Positions 27,246-34,888 of a stretch of 64,000 nucleotides of DNA are shown piece after piece. The stretch is from a virus: the IMG/VR virus record IMGVR_UViG_3300028571_002266, positions 1-64,000 of that record; one strand, given 5' to 3'. The stretch's first letter is position 1. Every line of letters begins with the position of its first letter. A program made the position numbers and the translations under genes. The notes beneath the pieces were generated by a model. It did not search any database. It was not told where the DNA came from and was given only the letters and a program-made list of their open reading frames with translations.

Positions 27246-27547
27246 AGGTTCCTGATATATTGTTCGACTTTGTAGAAGTCTCCTACAATTCTACTGATAC
27301 GGGAGTCTTTATCTTTTTCAACTAGTTCTTTTGATGGAACATTTTCACCCATATCTTGAATGAACTTCTCCAATCCAACTAAGTAAGACCAAAACCAATA
27401 TTTTCTATTCCTAAGCCTTTTTTGAACATCCTTAACATATGTCTTCCAAGGAATTTTCCATTTTTTGAAAATAACTACATATCTTTCCATCATCATGCGA
27501 TTCTGTTCATCATAAAATTCAGGTTCAAAATCAGGACTGTCAAGCAT
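27242..27547 (-). CDS. Small helical protein of unknown function
   Basis: 101 residues, Trp/Tyr/Lys-rich and predicted mostly helical (RYVVIFKKWKIPWKTYVKDVQKRLRNRKYWFWSYLVGLEKFIQDMG). No family recognised. Its stop overlaps the start of the TPR-glycosyltransferase gene, so it is probably co-translated with it. No signal peptide or membrane span. Confidence 0.6.
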   Translation of the reverse strand: MLDSPDFEPEFYDEQNRMMMERYVVIFKKWKIPWKTYVKDVQKRLRNRKYWFWSYLVGLEKFIQDMGENVPSKELVEKDKDSRISRIVGDFYKVEQYIRNL

Positions 27548-27606
27548 AAAATCCTTATTGATAAATTTAACCCATTGCTATCTCGACACCGATATGATTT
27601 TCAATT

Positions 27607-28290
27607 CTAGACTTGCCATTTTTTTTTGTAAACACCCTTCATGTCATGAGTCATCTCATTTAATCTGTCGCCCATAAGTCTATGTGAGGCACTAAACTCA
27701 TGATAAACATGGCTACCATTTACAAGAAAATGTTTTATATTCAACTTTTTCAAGGAATTAGCATAATCGTTGTCTTGATACCAGAATAAAAAATTCTCAT
27801 CTAAAATTTTATTTTCACATAACATTTTTCTTTCAGCACAAATACACCAACCAACTAAATATTTTTCTACTTCATATCCTTCCAAAAATTGTGATTTATA
27901 TTCATCTGGAGTTAGTATTACCTTATGACGATTTGGCTCAAGAGGAGAAGCACTCTTCATATTATGAAGAATCATGGTCTGAAGAAGAATCTCTGCTGAA
28001 TTAGGACCAAATATCAAATCATTATTGCACATTAAGACAAAATCAGACTCGCAATATTGTAAACCTATGTTAAGGAATTTATTGTAATTAAAATCCTCAC
28101 AAGGATGAATAACTTTACATCCATTATAGAAAAAAGAATCATTGTCTGAAGAACTGTTTGTTTCAACAATTATTACATTTAACGACAAATTAGTATTGTT
28201 GCGAAACAAAGATGAGACACATCTTTGTGTAAGACCATAAAAAGACAAGTCTTTCGTGTAAGAAAGAATTATAACATCTAATTTTTGCAT
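27607..28290 (-). CDS. GT2-family glycosyltransferase
   Basis: 227 residues with a GT-A core: KLDVIILSYTKDLSFYGLTQRCVSSLF, NVIIVETNSSSDN, FNYNKFLNIGLQYCESDFVLMCNNDLIFG with the NND acidic motif, and WYQDNDYANSLKKLNIKHFLVNGSHVYHE. Matches rhamnosyl/hexosyltransferase-type GT2 enzymes. The C-terminal SRLM/MKGVYKKKW tail is typical. Starts 3 bases after the stop of UvsW, so it belongs to the same minus operon. Confidence 0.8.
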   Translation of the reverse strand: MQKLDVIILSYTKDLSFYGLTQRCVSSLFRNNTNLSLNVIIVETNSSSDNDSFFYNGCKVIHPCEDFNYNKFLNIGLQYCESDFVLMCNNDLIFGPNSAEILLQTMILHNMKSASPLEPNRHKVILTPDEYKSQFLEGYEVEKYLVGWCICAERKMLCENKILDENFLFWYQDNDYANSLKKLNIKHFLVNGSHVYHEFSASHRLMGDRLNEMTHDMKGVYKKKWQV

Positions 28291-28293
28291 GAA

Positions 28294-29745
28294 TCAACCA
28301 CCTAATTCCAACTCCTTAATTTCAACATTATGGCCTTCTTTCTTCAAAATATCAATTCTTTTGTTGCTATGATCTTCCAGATAATCATTAATTTCAAAAA
28401 CAAAGTCAAAATAATTCAATCTTTCTTTGTCATCTGCCGTTCTTAGTCCACGACCCATACGCTGAATAATCATGTGATCAGCCTGACCACCAGCAGCGTT
28501 AATTAAATTGTTTGGATGGACGTTGATTCCAGTATTGAAAATTTGCTGAGTCGCAATTGCAATTAAATCGCCTTTAGCCTTCTGCAATTCTTTAATTACC
28601 GACTTTCTGGTAACGGCATTATCCTTGCCTTGAACCCAAAGACTATTGGGAAGAAGCTTATTTAGAGCATCTCCATGGGCAATCCTATCAACTAGAATAA
28701 GAGTTCTTCCTCTTAGACTCTTAGCAAGACGAGTCACGACATCATGAAAATGAAAGCTTTCGGCAATTCCACGAGTTACTGCATCGATATAAATATCATG
28801 TGGAATTTTTGGTTCACGGATTGGATAAAATATACACTTGCTCTTTGCCAAAATTCCACGGTCTTGCAATTCAGAAGTAGTTAGAACTCCACCTTCTGCT
28901 GACTTAATCTTCAATATTGGCCCAAAGAAACCACGAACATAAAATTTTTGAACTTGATCTTTGCCACCAAATTTGAAAGGTGTAGCACTTACTGCAACAC
29001 GAATATCAGCAGACTTGAGACGACGATAAACAGCTTTTGGTAAAGCACTCATCATATCATGAATTTCATCGACAATAAGAACTTTTATTTTGGGTAATAC
29101 TTTTTCCATTTTGGCAATAGATTGAACAGTTGCGACTGTGATCATACTGGGATTAACACTTCCTCCCCATAATGAACCAACATTCGGCAATCCCCATTTA
29201 ACAAACTCATCATAATTTTGCTGAGCCAAACTAGCTCTGTTCTGTAAAACCAATGTAGGTGTATTAGGAGCAATAGTTTTAAGGATACCGAGCATTACCA
29301 ATGATTTTCCAGCAGAAGTAGGAGCATAAATCACACCTCTTCTGTGCTTAACAACTTGATTTATCATTTCAACTTGATAATCATAAAGTTCAAGAGACTT
29401 GATCTTGTCGCCAATACTGTTCGTTTCTGGAAGCCATTGATTAAGAAAAAGTTTGTCAACTTCTTGATAGGCGAAAAGGCTCTTAGTTCTTAAGTCTTCA
29501 ACTGTATATTCTGTCTTGAAATGATTCAAAACAGCACTGACTTCAGGAAGCAAGCCAGTCAAAAATTTACCTGTTTCTAATGCGAAAAAATTGATGAAGC
29601 CATCCCATTTCTTCATCTTATAAGCACGGTTGTGAAAATAATTTTTATCACGAAAACGCAATCTGTCCCATAACTCTGTTCTAATTTTCATATCATCAGA
29701 CAAGAAAAAAGAATAATCATTGTTGATTCGGAGGATGTTGGTCAT
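28294..29745 (-). CDS. uvsW: UvsW-type superfamily 2 DNA/RNA helicase
   Basis: 483 residues, as expected for the T4 UvsW family. An N-terminal domain precedes LYDYQVEMINQVVKHRRGVIYAPTSAGKSLVMLGIL (Q-motif-like plus Walker A), VLIVDEIHDM (DEIH motif II), VAVSATPF (motif III), and C-terminal QQIFNTGINV and IQRMGRGLRTADDKE (motifs V-VI). UvsW remodels branched intermediates, drives fork regression and unwinds R-loops at T4 origins. It overlaps a small frame at its start and follows the exonuclease gene in one operon. Confidence 0.9.
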   Translation of the reverse strand: MTNILRINNDYSFFLSDDMKIRTELWDRLRFRDKNYFHNRAYKMKKWDGFINFFALETGKFLTGLLPEVSAVLNHFKTEYTVEDLRTKSLFAYQEVDKLFLNQWLPETNSIGDKIKSLELYDYQVEMINQVVKHRRGVIYAPTSAGKSLVMLGILKTIAPNTPTLVLQNRASLAQQNYDEFVKWGLPNVGSLWGGSVNPSMITVATVQSIAKMEKVLPKIKVLIVDEIHDMMSALPKAVYRRLKSADIRVAVSATPFKFGGKDQVQKFYVRGFFGPILKIKSAEGGVLTTSELQDRGILAKSKCIFYPIREPKIPHDIYIDAVTRGIAESFHFHDVVTRLAKSLRGRTLILVDRIAHGDALNKLLPNSLWVQGKDNAVTRKSVIKELQKAKGDLIAIATQQIFNTGINVHPNNLINAAGGQADHMIIQRMGRGLRTADDKERLNYFDFVFEINDYLEDHSNKRIDILKKEGHNVEIKELELGG

Positions 29746-29830
29746 CTTTTTTTAACTTCTCCTGAGATTGCTCTTTTGCACGAGACTTAATTAACCCAGA
29801 TCTTGGGCCTGTAGTCTTCCTCTTTTTCAC
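29717..29830 (-). CDS. Possible 37-residue basic peptide overlapping uvsW start
   Basis: GTG start overlapping the stop of the exonuclease gene (GTGA). The product starts MKKRKTTGPRSGLIKSRAKE and is rich in Lys, Arg and Gln. Its last ten codons overlap the start of uvsW in another frame. The coupling overlap favours translation, and the gap between the two larger genes would otherwise be unused. Very short and unrecognised, so only moderately supported. Confidence 0.4.
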   Translation of the reverse strand: MKKRKTTGPRSGLIKSRAKEQSQEKLKKDDQHPPNQQ

Positions 29831-30456
29831 CTTTTTTCTTCCGCAACACATTCTTTATTTATCAACTTGTGTCTCAATAATTTAACCACTACTAAAGCAT
29901 CTTCGATTGCTGTATGAGCAACTTCTCCTGCGATGCCTGCTCTTTCCATACACTTTTTCATGTCAGGAAGAGAATCATCATTTTCCAAATCAAAATACAA
30001 TATAGCAGGATCTATAGAACGATTTAGAAAATAAATGCTTCCCCAATCCTTAATTTTTGATTTAAGGAAAGGAATGTCGAAAGAAGATAAATTCTTACCT
30101 GCTGGATTTATATAAATATTGCCATTTTTATCATTTTGATTATAACCATTTTTGAGAAAAAAGGCGGTAAGAGCAGTTGGTAAATGGTCTATCGCTATAA
30201 AATGAATGTCTTGATTTGGACAATATTCCATATTTTTCTTTTTAGCCATATCAATTTTTTTGAATATTTCCGAATGCATGCTTAAGGCAAATGGATTGCC
30301 CTTGTAGTTGTCCTGCATAAATATAGCTTGGAATCGAGGAAGTTCTTCAAGTGGCTTTGGGTTTTTCAAATCATCTAAAACAACAGCAAACTGTAATATA
30401 TCGCTGTTTTCCTGAGAAAGACCTGTTGTTTCAATGTCAATGCTAGCAAATTTCAT
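29827..30456 (-). CDS. DnaQ-type 3'-5' exonuclease
   Basis: 209 residues. Exo I motif FASIDIETTGLSQE supplies the D-E pair, LSSFDIPFLKSKI is Exo II, and EVAHTAIEDALVVVKLL is Exo III of the DEDDh type (His and Asp five apart). It is a stand-alone proofreading-type exonuclease. The family A polymerase at 42148 has no exonuclease domain, so this protein could supply proofreading in trans or trim ends for recombination (inferred). A sigma70-type promoter lies just upstream. Confidence 0.85.
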   Translation of the reverse strand: MKFASIDIETTGLSQENSDILQFAVVLDDLKNPKPLEELPRFQAIFMQDNYKGNPFALSMHSEIFKKIDMAKKKNMEYCPNQDIHFIAIDHLPTALTAFFLKNGYNQNDKNGNIYINPAGKNLSSFDIPFLKSKIKDWGSIYFLNRSIDPAILYFDLENDDSLPDMKKCMERAGIAGEVAHTAIEDALVVVKLLRHKLINKECVAEEKR

Positions 30457-30491
30457 GATTTTGACCTCATCAGAACGGTCTCCAAGTGCTT

Positions 30492-30520
30492 ATTGTACAG
30501 GAGTTTTTGGGAAAATTCAA
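30492..30520 (-). promoter_or_regulatory. Sigma70-like promoter for the exonuclease/uvsW operon
   Basis: Minus strand: TTGAAT at 30520-30515, 17-base spacer, TACAAT at 30497-30492, about 36 bases before the ATG at 30456. Confidence 0.55.
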
Positions 30521-30547
30521 GAAGAATAAGTTTTGTGGCATGAAGTG

Positions 30548-30554
30548 CTAAATA
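30548..30554 (+). promoter_or_regulatory. Late-promoter-like CTAAATA element
   Basis: AAGTGCTAAATAT lies 21 bases upstream of the ATG at 30575, with AAGGAG between. The same AAGTGCTAAATA string occurs at the same distance before the structural gene starting at 37712 on the other strand. Confidence 0.6.
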
Positions 30555-30574
30555 TATAAGGAGAAAAGTCAAAT

Positions 30575-31114
30575 ATGGCTGATGATTACACAATACTTAA
30601 TCCCGGCGTTGGCGGGGATGTCATGGATGAATCACTTGTGGTTTATCCATCGTCTCCCACTAATCGCAAAAGACCCCGTGTTGTCATTACAGGGGAAGGT
30701 ATTGATGATATAGTCCCAGCGCAAGTGACGAACCCTGTTGGAGATGAGTTCGGTTTAGTAACTAGACCAATAGTTCCTAGCTACCCCGGAACTGAAGCAA
30801 ATACGTTTGGAGATGTAGCTCTTGTTTTAACATCAACCGAAACAACAGTTGTCACTTATACTGTTCCAGCAAACAAAACATTTTATTTTATTGGATTTGT
30901 TGTTAGCGGAAATGCCAATGCTCTTTTTAAGCTTTATGTTGATGGAGTTGCAGTATTAGCTGGTCGTAGTTCAGTAGCAAATTTAACACTCAATTTGACT
31001 TACAGCTATTCTCCAATCAAAGTCCCAGAAGGAGTTACAATCGTTTTGAAAGTAACTCATGAGGTTTCTGTTGGTTGTGACTTTGAAGGAACAATACTAG
31101 GCTATATTCTGTAA
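30575..31114 (+). CDS. Putative virion protein with C-terminal beta-sandwich
   Basis: 179 residues with an AAGGAG ribosome site. Residues ~1-80 are extended and proline-rich (YPSSPTNRKRPRVVITGEGIDDIVPAQ). Residues ~85-179 alternate hydrophobic strands (ETTVVTYTVPANKTFYFIGFVVSG, FKLYVDGVAVLAG, SPIKVPEGVTIVLKVTHEV, FEGTILGYIL), which fits a jelly-roll or receptor-binding sandwich. No close family recognised. The CTAAATA element and the neighbouring collagen-like fibres suggest a late structural protein. Ends 4 bases from a convergent fibre gene. Confidence 0.6.
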   Translation: MADDYTILNPGVGGDVMDESLVVYPSSPTNRKRPRVVITGEGIDDIVPAQVTNPVGDEFGLVTRPIVPSYPGTEANTFGDVALVLTSTETTVVTYTVPANKTFYFIGFVVSGNANALFKLYVDGVAVLAGRSSVANLTLNLTYSYSPIKVPEGVTIVLKVTHEVSVGCDFEGTILGYIL

Positions 31115-31117
31115 AAT

Positions 31118-34100
31118 TTAGCCTTCTCTCCATCTACTCCAGAATGTATTATTCCTAACCATTTCTTCGTAGGTATGGGTTGCAAATCTCTTATGTGCAG
31201 CGCCAGCCCTTATTCCAGAAAGTCTTACTACGACTTCAATTTCATTGTCGATAATCTTATCACTTTCCACATCAATGATAATAAGATTGTCTCTCACATA
31301 AGCTCCGACACTAACTGGCATAGATGGAACAACACTTACAGGTTTTATTGTGTTAAAGGCACAAACTTGTAACAACCGATCATCAATAAATTTTGAAACA
31401 TTTTCTGTTTTATGTCCTAATCCACCAACCTTGAATATGACGATATCCTCAAATCTAACTTCTGGCATTTCTACACAGATAAGTTCAACATATTCAGTTC
31501 CTTGTGAAGTAACAACAGGAAGAATCGCATACTTATCACCTTGTGGACCTTGAGGGCCTTGAGATCCTTGTAATCCATCTGCCCCAGCAGAACCTTGGAA
31601 TCCTGCTCCTTGAGATCCTTGAGCTCCAGTTGGACCTGTAGGTCCAGTAGCGCCATTTGATCCTGCGGGTCCCGTAAATCCTATATCCCCTTGATATCCT
31701 TTTGTTCCACTTGGAACAAAAATTATGCTCAAAGATTCTTCGTTAAAAGGTGTTATTCCAGAAAGAGGTTGGACAACAATTTCATAAAAAACTCCATGAT
31801 CTATTAAATAACCATTAACCGCCATTGTACAAATAGTTGATCCTGCGTTGTTGCCATTGATATAAATCAAACCTGTAAAATTAGATCCATCATATAGATC
31901 ATCAAAATAACTAATCCATAAACTTTGGTCAATACCATTAGCGTCAAATGCAGAAATATAAATTCTAGTAACAGAACCTATCGAAAAATCGTTAAAACGA
32001 ATTTTTCCACTACCGGGAGGAGTAGTTGGCGCATTAGTTACATCAGGATTAAATATATACTTTACACCACCTTTATCTCCAATTCCTTGATTTCCTTGTA
32101 ACCCTTGAAATCCGTCTGCTGGTCCTTGAAGACCTTGATTTCCTTGATTTCCTTGATATCCAAATCCTTGCAATCCTTGAAAACCTTGAAGACCTTGAAG
32201 ACCTTGAAGACCTTGAAGACCTTGAAATCCTTGAAATCCTTGATGTCCTTGATTTCCTTGATTTCCTTGGTAACCTTGATTTCCTTGTTCTCCTTGAAAT
32301 CCATCTGCTGGTCCTTGAAGTCCTTGATTTCCTTGATTTCCTTGGTAACCTAGACCTTGATAACCTTGATTTCCTTGATAACCTTGATAACCTTGATAGC
32401 CTTGATTTCCTTGGAATCCGTCTGCTGGCCCTTGGAACCCTTGTCTTCCTTGATTACCTTGGAATCCTTGGAATCCTTGGAACCCTTGATTGCCTTGATT
32501 ACCTTGATTTCCTTGGAATCCTGCACCTTGATTTCCTTGATTTCCTTGATTTCCTTGCTCTCCAACATCTCCTTGATAGCCTTGTTCTCCTATTCCTTGC
32601 CATCCTTGATGACCCTGTTCTCCCTGATGACCTTGTGGTCCTAATTCTCCTTGACTTCCTTGAACTCCTGTAGGTCCAGTATTGCCAGTATCTCCTTGGA
32701 CTCCCTTAAATCCTTGTTCTCCTACACGTCCTTGACTTCCTTGATGTCCTTGTTCTCCTTGAGGCCCAATCTCTCCTTGACGGCCTTGATGGCCTTGATA
32801 ACCTTGATATCCACGATCTCCTTGATAACCTGCTCCTTGTCTTCCTTGATATCCTTGTTGACCTTGATATCCTTGAAATCCTCTTGTTCCTTGAATTGGT
32901 CCTACGTTTTCCCATTGCGATCCGTCCCATATAATTCCATCTCCAACTTGTGCTGGGCTGGTATCTGCCCTAATTGGGGCAGGTACTGGACCAGATCCAC
33001 AATCAGCATTTGCAGTATCAATCAAAATATACATGTCGCCAAAGCTTGGCGCTAAAATAACACAATTAATATATTGCCATGATTCAGAACCTCTTATTGC
33101 TATAGAAGGTCCAATTTCACCTTGATTTCCTTGATTTCCTTGATAACCAATATCTCCTTGATTTCCTTGATAACCTTGTTCTCCTTGATATCCAGAACCT
33201 TGATATCCTTGATAACCTTGGTTTCCCTGATTTCCTTGATATCCTTGTTCTCCCTGATATCCCTGATCTCCTTTAGATCCTACTACTCCTTGATGTCCTT
33301 GTCTTCCTTGAAGTCCTATTGGCCCTGTATCTCCTAATTCACCTTGTGGTCCTTGTAAACCCGTTCTTCCTGTTGGTCCTTGTAGACCATCTCTCCCTTG
33401 TTGTCCAACACCTCTTTCTCCTTGACGACCCTGAGAACCCTGAGGTCCAGTATCGCCAATATCTCCTTGACTTCCTTGACTTCCAATATCTCCTTGGCTT
33501 CCTTGGCTTCCAATATTTCCTTGATTTCCTTGATAACCAATATCCCCTTGATTTCCTTGGAATCCTTGATTACCTTGTTCTCCCTGATTTCCTTGATTTC
33601 CTTGATAGCCAATATCTCCTTGATTTCCTTGGAATCCTTGATCTCCTTGATTCCCCTGATTACCTTGTTCTCCCTGATTTCCTTGATTTCCCTGATAACC
33701 ATATCCTTGATATCCTTGATTACCTTGAGATCCTTGATCTCCTTGATCTCCTTGAGCGCCAATAACTCCTTGGGAACCTTGAGATCCTTGATTGCCTTGA
33801 TAACCACGTTCTCCTTGATTTCCTTTTTCTCCTTGAGCACCAATTTCTCCTTGGCGACCTTGACGACCTTGATTTCCTTGTAATCCTATATCGCCCTTTT
33901 CTCCTTGAACTCCAATTTCTCCTTGGCGACCTTGACGGCCTTGATTTCCTTGATATCCTTCGCCTTTTTCTCCTTGTGATCCTTGCGCTCCTGTCAGTCC
34001 AAGATCACCTTGATTTCCTTGCAGGCCAATAATGCCTTGCAATCCTTGATATCCTGCTCCTTGTGTTCCTTGTGCTCCTGTTAGTCCAAGATCACCTTGA

Positions 34101-34864
34101 TTTCCTTGATTACCTTGATTTCCTTGATATCCTGCTCCTTGTGTTCCTTGTGCTCCTGTCAGTCCAGCATCACCTTGATTTCCTTGCAGGCCAATAATGC
34201 CTTGCAATCCTTGATATCCTGCTCCTTGTAGTCCTTGCAGTCCTTGTAATCCTTGTTCACCTTGAACTGTACTTGGAGAACCTTGAGATCCTTGTGCCCC
34301 ACGACCTCCTTGGCGACCTTGAAAACCTTGTAGTCCTTGTAATCCTTGAGTTCCATCAATTCCTTGATAACCTATAACGCCTTGATATCCAGCACCTTGA
34401 AGACCTTGATATCCCTGAAGGCCAATAACGCCTTGATTTCCTATGATTCCTTGATATCCAGCACCTTGAAGACCTTGATATCCAGCACCTTGATTGCCTT
34501 GAAGTCCTTGATCTCCTTGATAGCCTGCTGGTGTTCCTTGATATCCTACAATTCCTTGTAAACCCTGATTGCCTTGAACTCCTACAATTCCTTGTAAACC
34601 TTGATTTCCTTGTGGACCCTGAACTGTACTTGGAGAACCTTGAGCTCCTTGCGAGCCTGCTCTTCCCTGCGGACCTTGAAGTCCTGTTGTTCCCGGAGTT
34701 CCTTGGCTACCTTGTGGACCTTGTTTTGATGCGTCAACTTGTGCGGAAACGACAAAGTCACGAATGTCTTGTGCGGTAATGCCACCTTCACTATTGTCGG
34801 CAAATATGCACAACAATTCTTCTTCTGTTCTTAGTGTTCCCGACTGGTTACATTGATTTGCCAT
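31118..34864 (-). CDS. Collagen-like fibre protein (Gly-X-Gln), long paralogue
   Basis: 1248 residues. Residues 1-52 are a non-collagen head (MANQCNQSGTLRTEEELLC...). Long Gly-X-Y triplets follow, with Gln dominating position Y (GNQ, GYQ, GFQ, GLQ). Two globular inserts interrupt them: about residues 583-658 (YILIDTANADCG, IIWDGSQWENVG) and about 928-1055 (IRFNDFSIGSVTRIYISAFDANG). The C-terminal ~140 residues (VEMPEVRFEDIV to YEEMVRNNTFWSRW) form a cap also present in the neighbouring paralogue. Phage collagen-like fibres are trimeric. Few prolines are present, so Gln may stabilise the helix instead (inferred). Probably cotranscribed with the gene upstream. Confidence 0.85.
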   Translation of the reverse strand: MANQCNQSGTLRTEEELLCIFADNSEGGITAQDIRDFVVSAQVDASKQGPQGSQGTPGTTGLQGPQGRAGSQGAQGSPSTVQGPQGNQGLQGIVGVQGNQGLQGIVGYQGTPAGYQGDQGLQGNQGAGYQGLQGAGYQGIIGNQGVIGLQGYQGLQGAGYQGVIGYQGIDGTQGLQGLQGFQGRQGGRGAQGSQGSPSTVQGEQGLQGLQGLQGAGYQGLQGIIGLQGNQGDAGLTGAQGTQGAGYQGNQGNQGNQGDLGLTGAQGTQGAGYQGLQGIIGLQGNQGDLGLTGAQGSQGEKGEGYQGNQGRQGRQGEIGVQGEKGDIGLQGNQGRQGRQGEIGAQGEKGNQGERGYQGNQGSQGSQGVIGAQGDQGDQGSQGNQGYQGYGYQGNQGNQGEQGNQGNQGDQGFQGNQGDIGYQGNQGNQGEQGNQGFQGNQGDIGYQGNQGNIGSQGSQGDIGSQGSQGDIGDTGPQGSQGRQGERGVGQQGRDGLQGPTGRTGLQGPQGELGDTGPIGLQGRQGHQGVVGSKGDQGYQGEQGYQGNQGNQGYQGYQGSGYQGEQGYQGNQGDIGYQGNQGNQGEIGPSIAIRGSESWQYINCVILAPSFGDMYILIDTANADCGSGPVPAPIRADTSPAQVGDGIIWDGSQWENVGPIQGTRGFQGYQGQQGYQGRQGAGYQGDRGYQGYQGHQGRQGEIGPQGEQGHQGSQGRVGEQGFKGVQGDTGNTGPTGVQGSQGELGPQGHQGEQGHQGWQGIGEQGYQGDVGEQGNQGNQGNQGAGFQGNQGNQGNQGFQGFQGFQGNQGRQGFQGPADGFQGNQGYQGYQGYQGNQGYQGLGYQGNQGNQGLQGPADGFQGEQGNQGYQGNQGNQGHQGFQGFQGLQGLQGLQGLQGFQGLQGFGYQGNQGNQGLQGPADGFQGLQGNQGIGDKGGVKYIFNPDVTNAPTTPPGSGKIRFNDFSIGSVTRIYISAFDANGIDQSLWISYFDDLYDGSNFTGLIYINGNNAGSTICTMAVNGYLIDHGVFYEIVVQPLSGITPFNEESLSIIFVPSGTKGYQGDIGFTGPAGSNGATGPTGPTGAQGSQGAGFQGSAGADGLQGSQGPQGPQGDKYAILPVVTSQGTEYVELICVEMPEVRFEDIVIFKVGGLGHKTENVSKFIDDRLLQVCAFNTIKPVSVVPSMPVSVGAYVRDNLIIIDVESDKIIDNEIEVVVRLSGIRAGAAHKRFATHTYEEMVRNNTFWSRWREG

Positions 34865-34888
34865 TTTTTATTCTCGCTCTTTATTAAG

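Noticed and set aside
32105-34779. Plus-strand frames of 65-160 codons rich in Leu, Ser and Ile across the longer collagen-like gene
   Set aside because: Antisense shadows of Gly-X-Gln codons, same reason as above.
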